Both the position numbers and the translations under genes were made by a program. This document shows positions 12,529 through 22,223 of a stretch of DNA of 64,000 bases, piece by piece. Positions within the stretch are counted from its first letter, which is position 1; every line of letters begins with the position of its first letter. The notes under the pieces are model-generated. The model had not been told where the DNA came from. It saw nothing but the letters and a program-made list of their open reading frames with translations, and did not search any database. The DNA comes from Rostratula benghalensis. Lineage: Eukaryota; Chordata; Aves; Charadriiformes; Rostratulidae. Location: the NCBI GenBank assembly GCA_013399305.1, contig VXAI01000013.1, forward strand, positions 6,713,481 to 6,777,480. Direction: 5' to 3'.

Positions 12529-14370
12529 AATCACAGAATATCAGCGATTGAAAGGGACCTTGAATGATCATCTAGTCCAATCCCCCTGCCAGAGCAGGAA
12601 CACCTAGATCAGGAATGCATCCAGGTGGGTTTTGAACATCTGCAGAGAAGGAGACTCCACAACCTCTCTGGGCAGTCCATTCCAGTGTTCCATCACCCTC
12701 ACTGTAGAGTTTTTTTCTCATATTTAAGTGGAATCTCCTATGTTCCAGCTTGCACCCATTGCCCCTTGTCCTATCATTAGCCATCACTGAGAAGAGCCTG
12801 GCTCCATCCTCCTGACACTCACCCTTTATGCATTTATAAACATGAATGAGGTCACCCCTCAGACCCAGCTCCCTCAACCTTTCCTTGTATAGGAGATGCT
12901 CCACTCCCTTAATCATCTTTGTAGCTCTGCACTGGACTCTCAAGCAGTTCCCTGTCCTTCTTGAACCGAGCGGCCCAGAGCTGGACACAGTACTTCAGAT
13001 GCAGTCTCACCAGGGCAGGGCAGAGGGGGAGAACTCTCGACCTACTGACCACACCCCTTCTAATACACCCCAGGATGCCATTGGCCTTCTTGGCCACAAG
13101 GGCACAGTGCTGGCTCATGGTCATCCTGCTGTCTACCAGGACCCCCAGGTCCCTTTCCCCTATGCTGCTCTCCAACAGGTCAATTCCCAACCTATACTGG
13201 TACTGGGAGTTGTTCTTGCCCAGGCGCGAGACTCTATGCTTGCCCTTGTTATATTTCATTAAATTTCTCCCCGCCCAGCTCTCCAGCCTGTCCAGGTGTC
13301 GCTGTATGCCAGCATAGCCTTCTGGTGTGTCAGCCACTCCTCCCAGTTTTGTGTCACCAGCAAACTTGCTGATAGTGCACTCTATTCCCCCATCCAAGTC
13401 GTTTATGAATATATTGAATAATACTGGTCCCAGTACTGATCCCTGAGGGACTCCACTAGATACAGGCGTCCAACTAGACTCTGTCCCATTGACCACAACT
13501 CTCTGGCATCTATCCTTCAGCCAGTTCACAATCCACCTTACTACCCTATCATCCAGGCCACACTTCCTCACTTTATGTGGTGTCGAATGCTTTACTGAAG
13601 TCAAGACAGACCACATCCACTGCTTTACCATCATCTATGCACCTGGTTATGTCTTCATAAAAGGCTATCAGGTTGGTTAAGAGTGATTTCCCCTGGTGAA
13701 GCCATGTTGACTGCCTCTTATGACCCTCTTATCCTTGATACGCCTAGAGACATTTCCAAGGATAAGTTGTTCCATTACCTTTCCATGGATAGAGGTGAGG
13801 CTGACCAGTCTATAGTTACCTGGGTCCTCCTTCTTGCCCTTTTTGAAGACTGAAGTGGCATTTGCTTTCATCCAGTCCTCAGGCACCTCTCCTGTTCCCC
13901 ACGACTTGCCAAAGATGATGGAGAGTGGCCTAGCAATGACTTCCGCCAGCCCCCTCAGCACCCATGGGTGCATCCCATCAGGACCCATGGATTTATGGAT
14001 ATCTAAATTGCTTACCTTGTCCTTAACCCAGTCCTCATCAACTGAGGCAAAGTCCTCCTTTATTCCCACTTCTGCTGGGGCCTTCAGGGGTACGGGGCTC
14101 CTCTGAACAGCCTGTGGCAGTTTGGACAAAGAAGGCATTCAGTAACTCTGCCTTCTCTGTATCTTCTGTCACCAGGGCACCCACCTCATTCATCAGTGGG
14201 CCTACAATGCCTCTAGTGTTAGTTTTATCTGCAATGTATTTGAAGAAGTCCTTTCTGTTGTCCTTGACCCCTCATGCAAGGTTTAATTCTAAGGAGGCCT
14301 TAGCATTCCAAGTTGCATCCCTATATCCTCTGACAACAGTCTTGTATTCCTCCCAAGATCTGAGGTAGTC
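12529..14370 (-). mobile_element. CR1 LINE, about 1.84 kb, 5'-truncated
   Basis: This is the largest transposon in the window. Its 3' end is at 12529 (AATCACAGAATAT... on the plus strand). The 3' UTR runs through the 'ccagagcaggaacacctag' region, and the C-terminal two thirds of the ORF2 reverse transcriptase follow up to about 14370, where similarity stops in the middle of ORF2. The truncation fits incomplete target-primed reverse transcription. Protein homology is unmistakable: [18 protein letters not shown] and [12 protein letters not shown] blocks on the minus strand. The exact left end in ORF2 is uncertain by roughly ten bases. Confidence 0.93.
12572..14138 (-). pseudogene. Broken CR1 ORF2 reverse transcriptase
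   Basis: CR1 ORF2 normally encodes an endonuclease plus reverse transcriptase that copies the element's own RNA into the genome. The endonuclease half is lost. The reverse transcriptase is split: one minus-strand frame covers 14138-13677 (GPDGMHPWVL, FKKGKKEDPGNYR and QHGFT blocks), a second covers 13634-12909 (palm motifs) and a third covers 12988-12572 (C-terminus). A stop at 13677-13679 and shifts near 13680, near 13577 and near 12920 separate them. The DFSKAF block with the first catalytic aspartate (about 13602-13582) lies between two shifts, out of frame with both neighbours. The usual FADD active site reads FAGD, with Gly encoded at 13356-13358 (residue 93 of the second frame). A small in-frame loss follows ERLRELG. 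The copy cannot make a working enzyme. Confidence 0.88.
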
Positions 14371-14480
14371 CATAGATTCAATAATACTCTATTGTTGAGA
14401 ACAGTATTAACGCTGTTTATTAGTGATTAGGAGCACAGAGACCAGAGAAAAAAGTAGTTGTATTAAATATTTTGGAGGAA

Positions 14481-14530
14481 AAGCTTATGCAGGCACCTTA
14501 ATAATCTTAAAAGATTATGCAGGCACCTAA
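14481..14530. repeat. Short direct duplication, 30-base period
   Basis: AAG(C/A)TTATGCAGGCACCT occurs at 14481-14498 and again at 14511-14528, with 17 of 18 bases identical and a diverged spacer between. It lies about 110 bases beyond the 5' truncation point of the large CR1. Confidence 0.75.
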
Positions 14531-16399
14531 ATGCATGTATCTGCCTGGATAAATTCATTTTGTATTGAACTTTTTCTGTGTAACAGGAGGAGACCTCACT
14601 TCATTAGAGAAAGTGTTGGTTGAAAGTGTAGTCAAAATACCAGTCTATTAGGGTAGTTAGAATCCATCCTATGTAGAAATTTACTGAAATTTGTTAATTC
14701 TGAGGAACACAGGGATATTAAGAAACTACAGATGAGTAAGTCACAGAGTACTACTTTTAAGTCAGCTATGGAATATGTTTTGACTGGGTGTTTTCCTGTG
14801 TAAAACTTAGTATTCAGTAATTCAGTAAAGAACATTTTGCTTTGGGTGGGAGTATCTTTCATATTTCTATGAACACAGAAACTCTGTCTAGAATTGTGAT
14901 TATCTTTCAGTGGCTATTTCTCTTGTCTATAAATTTAAATATTAACAAATATTTGATGTAATTTAATAAAATACTTGAATGTAAATATAAACTTTTATTT
15001 TATATTTATAAGACAGGTTTTGAAAGTCTAGACTATCTATTGATTAGTTGATTATTCTATCTATTCTATTTGATTAGGAAAGTATATAGGTGATGATCTA
15101 CCTGCAAAAGCGTCTTAAATCAGCTGGTCAATGGGTGCTCTCTGCAGAGACACATATTATGCGATCCTGATCATTGGTACGATGAGCAACAGTCATCTCT
15201 CAGATGGCCCTGGCTCTGAATACTTCCTGAGCAATTCAGAAGGCGAGGGAAATGGTTCCAAATCTTCATTTGCCATACTGACGTCTTTCACTCTTGTGGC
15301 AAAACAGATGGGGGTACCAGCTACATCACGTGCTGAGGACTGAGCCTGTTCCCTCGGTGTAGTCTGTGCAAGTCTCATCAGATGCCGTTCTTCTTGAAGT
15401 CAGGAGACAGAAAGCAACAGAGAAGCAGAAATTTTCCATCGACTGGAACTTCCTCAGTGAATCAGTATGGAGAACAACCAATTTAAATAAGATGCCACAG
15501 ATATGTAAGCTACTAAAAGTTAGTTCATACCCAAACTTAGCCTTCATACTGATTGTCTTATGTCCTTCCTACTGGTTCATATGGTCATCCCATAGCCTGT
15601 TTGGAAATGCATTCAGCTTACATTCTCTCTATTACATGAGATGCAAAGATGGTTTGAACTTGGCTCTTGGCATTATTCAATCCGCAGGAAAAATGCCACT
15701 GCATAGCCAAGTATCACTATACTTTTTAAGATCCTTTTTTAAGCTTTTTTGTGTATTCATTCTTCTACTATTATCCTATTTTCTCTTTATCTGGATTTCA
15801 ATGATTTTTTTTGTCATTTCAAGCAAGCCAGAAGCGTAACAAGAAGCAAATTCACTCAAGGCTCAGGCTTGAACTCATTTTGCAGTTAGGGATTTATTGC
15901 AAGGATTTTGGATTTATCCAGCTTGACTCTAAACACGTAAATGTCTCTAGCCCTATTTCTTCCTTGTACTGTGACAAACTGAAATCCTCCCCCAAAATAA
16001 AAACTCTCAGGTATTCAAGGTTGCTGTTTTATTTTCTGAGAGCTCTGCTCTGTGACTTACTTTTTGGCCAGCAAAATCCTCTTTGTTTCTCTTCATGGTG
16101 GGTTTAATATCCTTTATAAGTGAAGGGCCTAAATGGGTTTAGTTGCCTCAATTAGTTCCCAGGTAGTCGATGCTTTCCTGAGTTGTTTCTGTACCCTTTC
16201 TGGGAATTAAGCTCCCAAAGTGGTTCACTGGAAATATGTAGCAGGATCTGGAGGTTATCAAAGACCTCTTCACTACCTCTGGGTTAAATACTGTCCAAAG
16301 GGTTAGATTAAGGTTCTGAAATAACCTGAAGAGTACAGTTGCATAATCCAGAATAGTAGACTTAGTTGTTAACCTTTTTATGCCAGTTTTCTTATTTGT

Positions 16400-16418
16400 A
16401 AAAAAAAAAAAAAAAAAA
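16400..16418 (+). repeat. Poly(A) run of 19 bases
   Basis: This is an uninterrupted homopolymer. The 40 bases upstream contain no AATAAA or ATTAAA, so a retrotransposed tail is not supported. Confidence 0.85.
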
Positions 16419-17939
16419 CAACTAATTTTTGAACTAATTATCTTCCCAGGTATTCCAGTATAATCTGACTTCAGAGGAATCAACTTAAGAACAATAACCA
16501 AGACAAGAATTGGCTCTTATTGTCCAGTTTGAAAATATTCCTGTTGGTGAGTATGTGACTTTGCAGGACTTTTTGGTAGTGCTTCAGTAGAGTTAAGTCC
16601 TTTGACGAACGATGGAGGAGGACTCATTGGTTATGTTAGGGTACATTTTCCTAATGCAGTCAGCAAAAGCAAGTTCAAACATGATCTGACTAACAGTCTA
16701 GAAAGTGTGTAGATGAATGCTTGATGAAATGGGGAAAATAATACCTCTGCATGCAGTGAAGCTGATCTGTAGAAGCTACTGCAAACAGAGGTCCTAGGAG
16801 ATGTAGCTCTGTTATTTGTGTTTAGGGAATGCCAGTAAATGTTAGCAGTCTCTCTCCCAAAGAGATCTGAGTGAGAATCAATTTTCCTACCTCCAAAGTA
16901 TAGTTGCATTTTTTTTTTATTAAATGAAGCAATAAAATAAAATAATGCTCTTGCAGCAACTTGTAAGGCAATTGTTTTAGTGATTTGCAAGCCCTATCCT
17001 CCTTCCTTATTGTATCCATGTTATATACCCATGATCAAGTCATTTGTTTGCATGTGGAACTCTGCCCCTCATTTCTTCTGTTTTAAGTAAGGAATTTGAA
17101 TCTGAATGTTGTAACAACCTGGGGCTGCTGCAGTTATTGGTTGCAAATTCTAACTATTCAATTAGATGGTCTTTTGAATCCTCCTTCTCCCTTAGCGCTG
17201 TAACCAGAAACATCTAAGGTCAGTCTCCAGTCATCCTGGACAAATGAGAGTTACCCAAAGTCTGATGCTGCAACAGAAAGACTTGTCATGATAGCCCAGC
17301 TATTGCAGTCCCACCTCATCTTAGGTGGATCCCACATGAAGCCTGGGTGAATTTCTCACTTGAGGTAATTTTCAGTGCATTCATGTTCTTTTTAACACTC
17401 ATGCATTCTCCCATACTGCTTATATGTGCAGAGATGCACAGGGAATTTGTGTATTATCAAAGCATAAGAAAACATTCCCCCTTAGCCCAGGTTCCTTTTT
17501 CCTGAGCTGAGCGTGAGCTTTGGAAGTCCCTTTTCCTTCCAAAGTCTTCTTTCACAGAGGCATCAATCTGCATTTGGAATAATGTAGGTTTGGGTAGAAA
17601 GTGACAGAGTGCAACTGAAAGTTTACAGATGAGGTTATTATCAATTTGAAAAAGGAAAAAAAAAAGAAGACAATACAAAAGGAGAAAATATAGGCTAATA
17701 TAATTAGAGTGGCAATAGTCAATACACAGAGGGTTCAGATGCACTAGTTTTCTGCTGTGTTTATGATGTCAGAAAATGTTAAGATACTAACAAAGTGATA
17801 AAGTAATTTTGTAGTCATGTATTTCCTAGTAGTTAATGACTGGACACTGGATATGAAACTCTGCAAAAGGACTCATCATTTTACCTCTCCTGTCATTAGC
17901 TGGTAAAAAGAGATTAAAACTCTATTTTAAATTATAGAT

Positions 17940-17940
17940 N
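17940..17940. other. Single unresolved base (N) between duplicated 11-mers
   Basis: The only ambiguous base in the window sits exactly between two copies of AAATTATAGAT (17929-17939 and 17941-17951). This suggests either an unmerged contig join or an unresolved short tandem duplication, so the local length may be wrong. Confidence 0.9.
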
Positions 17941-19080
17941 AAATTATAGATATCTAAAAATATAGAGAAAAGTAATTACTTTTATATATTTTGCCTTTAT
18001 TACCAAATTAAAATTGCGTTCTTCTATTCAAAGCTCTGGCATGCATCATTGCCTTTGTTTCTTATCAAATTACTCATGAAGAGTTGAAGAAGCAGGCATG
18101 ATGCTTCTGTCAGTGAAATTCTCTGAACCCATTCCCTCAAGTTTTTAATAGCATCTGATTTACTGCATTTTGTGATCCTCTGTAGGAACAAATGTATGAA
18201 GTGCTTTGTAGTTTTAACTTAGCTCTACTTCTCTCTGCCTTTAAAGCTCTAATCCCTTTTTATCTAGGGACGCAGGCCAACAAACCATCCACAGTTTAGA
18301 CGAGATTTTTCCAGGCAAATGAAATCTCTCAGAACTGTTTAAACTGAGACGTTTAATGAAGATGATTTTGTACTGTGAAGCAGAGGGCCAAATCTCTAGC
18401 AGATGGAAATCAGCGTAGTACTACTGACTTCATTCAAAATCAGTAGAACTCGCCTCATTGGTCTTAAATGAGGGTCTGACCCAGGGTTTTCTGTGGAGAA
18501 CTGGTGGTCTTCCTGTGCATGTGTAAGTTTTGAAAAGTTTCTCTGGAATGTTTCCTGTCAAAGGTAATGACTTTCCCAGCACAATTTGTTTCTAGTAGCA
18601 GCTGTATCAGTAAGCAAGTAAAATGGGCCAAGAACCAATCTGTGGTGGCAAGTTGGACATAGTTTTCTCCCTCCACTCATCAGCTTCATGCATCCAACCT
18701 GTTGGGAATAGTCCCTTCCCCAGGCTGTTCCTTAAGTTGTGCTTGGGCACTGTGTAAGACTGTTCTGCTTGGAACAGGTATAAGCTGGTTTAGGGACAAT
18801 GCTAAGCATTCAATAGTTACTCCATACAAAAACTTTTATCTGTGGCCTGTTATCTGTTTATGTGTTTAGAAGTTGCTTTTAGGTCTGGTGCCTCTCATTG
18901 CTGGGTAGGAATTCAGTTTAATTGGGGAAATGATTTTTAGCCTTAAAAATGATACCTCTGCAGACTGGGTCCTGTTGATTCTTTCCAGAAGCTTATTCTC
19001 TTGCACTGAACTGCTTTGAAGGCTTAGCTAGTTAAAGGTATACTAAATTGATGAGTCTGATAAATAAGTTCTGTATAAAA

Positions 19081-19128
19081 GGTGGTTTGGTTTGGGGGTT
19101 TTTTTTGTTGTTGTTTGTTTGTTTGGGG

Positions 19129-19159
<31 letters not shown>

Positions 19160-19160
19160 C
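19081..19160. repeat. (TTTG)n/(TTTTG)n low-complexity run with GGGGTTTT phrases
   Basis: GGGG followed by eight T occurs twice, each time leading into TTGTTTG units. It ends in TTTTG pentamers. The frames on both strands through this block are artefacts of the repeat. Confidence 0.85.
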
Positions 19161-20130
19161 TGGAAAATCAAGAAGATTATATAGGAAATACACAAACTAA
19201 CTTTATAAGTCTTCTTATAAGATCTTTGTTCTCCACTGCATATCCCTACCATTATGTAAATAATGCAGCTTTTCAGTTAAGGCAATAGTTATAGTAAAAG
19301 TTCTGCATAAAAATGGTGAGCCTTGATCTATACAGTGAAAAGCAGCACGAGAAATCAAATCAGGAAAAACCACTATGCTTTGCAAATACCAGTTTCCATT
19401 TCTATATGGCCTGAATATTTGCAGTTGCTGTAAATACTGTGAATTATGTATCAGGAGAAATTATCAGCCACAAAGAATGTATGTATTTCAATCCAGGAAG
19501 CAAACAAACAAAAAAACATTGTCAGGTTATGGCTTATAGTAGTTGTTCTTCATGTTAAATATTTCACAGTTCTGTACAAGAGCCTGAATTTACCTGCTCA
19601 GGGCAGACTACTAAACAAGTTGCTAGATTCTATTTTTCTGAAAGAATTGCTTTTAGGATATGGTGCTGTAATAAAATGTGCTGTCCTTCCACAGGCATGC
19701 AATCAGCTGTGTACAGGTAACTGCAATCCAAACCATGGGGCAGGTCTGTCAGAAATTCAATCCCTTTGATGCAAACCTTTACAGCAAAGATGAGCATATT
19801 TTTGCTCATATGTGTTTGCTGGGTTTATTTTGTTGTTGATTTCTGTTAGCTGAATACATCTCAGTTGCTGGTAGTTTCTTTATTAGCCAGCTAATAGTGA
19901 TATTGTTGCCTTCATTAAGTCAGCATGGAGCTTGACTCCCACTGTTCTTTCAGTTCCCATTTGCAACTAGTTAGCTGAAGTTCTTCATACAGTGTCTGTT
20001 ACTCTGACTGGAATGTGCTCAGTTTTTGAAAGAAAATTGCAGCTGTTGCATTTGGGCCATTTATATCTGTAGCAGAAAGTCACCTACTAGTTATGTGTGA
20101 AATGGTGACACCTGAGGGCTTGTGGTCTTT

Positions 20131-20164
20131 TATGTATGTATGTATGTATGTATGTATGTATGTA
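20131..20164. repeat. (TATG)8 tetranucleotide microsatellite
   Basis: About eight perfect TATG units in a row. It is the cleanest tetranucleotide repeat in the window and is probably polymorphic. Confidence 0.92.
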
Positions 20165-20302
20165 GTAGAAAATCCAGTTCAGTGTGCCAAGAACTACAGA
20201 TACAAATAAATCGACCTCTTCTAACTTTGCGAGACTAGTCTCAAATTTAGATCCTGAGCACATAACTACATGTTAATGGTATCATAATGTTATGCTGAGG
20301 CG

Positions 20303-20641
20303 CTAAACGTCTTCTATTTCTGCAGTAAAATTTCCAAACCCCATAAATTCTTGATAGAAACATAGATCAATGGTTCTATTATAGTGGTACCCACCAGGAG
20401 TCATAACATAAGGACCTCTTACCTTTTCTGCACACTCTGACATGGCAATTATGTACTGCCTGCTGAGCAGAGTATGTTCTGCACACAGCATAGCCAAAAG
20501 AGGCTGGTTAGACCGCTCACTGTGGATGCAGATGATATAAGTCCAGTCTTTTTTCCCCCTTCCCCTCACCTTGAGAGTGCTCGAATGCATCTTTTCCAAG
20601 AGATTGATATAACCATGAGCGTCTCTTTGGCATATATCCAT
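20303..20641 (-). other. Minus-strand open frame with a splice-donor-like site, unrecognised
   Basis: The 112-codon frame starts MDICQRDAHGYINLLEKMHS and has a balanced, non-hydrophobic composition unusual for chance frames in AT-rich DNA. Inside it, AAG|GTAAGA at the exon/intron position 20423/20422 fits the vertebrate donor consensus well, and a CATCCACAG acceptor-like string lies upstream. If real, the coding part would be a short exon and not the full frame. I recognise no family and cannot exclude chance. Confidence 0.2.
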
Positions 20642-22160
20642 ACTGCTTTCTTTTGGGTGGGTAGATATATCAGCTCAGATTTATCTGACCAATGAGGGAT
20701 TTTTATACATATCAGGTGAAAAGGAGCTATTGGTTTACTCAGTTATTGGATAGAGGTATACGAATGCAATGCTGCAGTGGACCTCTGAGAAATGAGTGGC
20801 TTAGATCTGTTTTTAGCACTTTGTCAATTAGCATTTCGCATTGTTAGGATATGGATGCTGAGTGGTGTCTCTCTTCAGTCCTTATTAATGCAATAAGATC
20901 ACCCATGAATGAAAGAGAAAAAGCTTCTTAGCTTGCTGATAGCTGTTGTGTGTGAACATTGCTGTAAAAGCATTAAGAGGTGTAACTGTTGCTAATGTAG
21001 ATGGAGGGTGCATTTGACACTGTCAAAACAGGCAGGGATACTTGTTCTCCCATTTATTTTCTTGTGAATTCCTCAGCACTCCTGTGTTACAACCATTGGG
21101 AAATTACTTCGGGTTTTTATTATGTAGGTATTATATAAATAACAATTTCCCTAATAATTGGGTATTTTAATGGATTTGGGGTTAACAGAAATGTATTAAC
21201 AATAATATAAGACAAATATTATTGTACTTTTGCTGGTCTCTTGCTAAGTCTTTGGTTATATGCATACTTATTAGGTTACCCGCTCCTTGTGTACTCATAC
21301 GGTAAGTGTAGCCTTTTAGAAAAGTTGAGAAGGTGCATCCAGTAATCCATTACAGTCTCTGCACCTCACTCTCCATTAGAAAAAAATATTCAATAATGTA
21401 ATGATGAGACCTACTTAACCTTTTACAGTATTTCTTCATTGGAGCAGTATTTGGAAGATATTCCAAACTTGGTTAGGACTGTTACAAAAGGGAGTTTTCC
21501 AAGACCTGCTGGGACTTGTTGTCTTGAGAATACTTTGATATCTGGTGACAGAATAACTTTAATTAGCTGTAGAAAGCATATGTTTTGCCCATGCATAAGT
21601 TTTGTTCCATAAATATAAAATAGTAGCCATTTTCCCATTGCCATAAAGCATTATCAGGTTTTGACAGCACAGTTCAGCCTGTGTGTGGATGCAGGAGCTG
21701 TGAAGCTGCATGTCAGCCCTCGTCCCGTGGGAGATGACTTGGACAGGAGAGGGTGAAGAGTGTTGCTTTCTTAGTACTCCTGCTAAATCTGCTCCCACTA
21801 CACTAAGTGATATCTAATTCCATATTATCAGCCTCTTCCATTGTATTAATTTCCCAAATGCAGATATCAGAGTGCACCTGGAGCTGCTGATTAAGTCTTT
21901 TTTGTACTTAGCTTAAGCAACCCTCCTTATGTGAATCGTTTAAGCAGCCCGTGCCAAGTCATCTTTGATCACAGAGGTAAATCATTTTTTTTCAATATGT
22001 CTGGAACCTAAGGGCACACTTTCAATCTTTGTTTCTTAATACAATTATTTTTTAAAAAAATCTCCTTACATTTGGAATTAAACCCAAAAGTCCATCTGAG
22101 CTCATGAAGTATTTTACCTGATCTTCACAGTTGTCTTGCTTTGAATAAATATTGTCCTGA

Positions 22161-22223
22161 ATTGGTTTTGGGTTGGGTTTTTTTTTGTTTGTTTTGTTTT
22201 ATTTTGTTTTGTTTTGTTTTTTC
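22161..22223. repeat. T-rich (TTTTG)n low-complexity run
   Basis: It opens with GGTTTTGGGTTGGG plus poly(T), then TTTG and TTTTG units. It closely resembles the run at 19.08 kb. Confidence 0.85.

Larger units (their letters stand above)
14371..17939. other. Unique DNA, no gene seen
   Basis: This stretch holds a 30-base-period duplication at 14481-14530 and a 19-base poly(A) at 16400-16418 without an upstream AATAAA. The 157-codon plus frame at 15366-15839 ends in a run of hydrophobic residues encoded by T-rich DNA and shows no recognisable family. I do not call it a gene. Confidence 0.45.

Noticed and set aside
12846..13317. Plus-strand open frames of 118-138 codons
   Set aside because: They are antisense shadows of the minus-strand CR1 ORF2.
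15366..15839. 157-codon plus-strand open frame
   Set aside because: The C-terminal half is hydrophobic because the DNA is T-rich; no family, no splice context.
16400..16418. Poly(A) run as a second retrocopy tail
   Set aside because: No AATAAA or ATTAAA within 40 bases upstream and no transcript-like sequence before it. The same holds for the A runs at 32941-32957 and 54444-54462.
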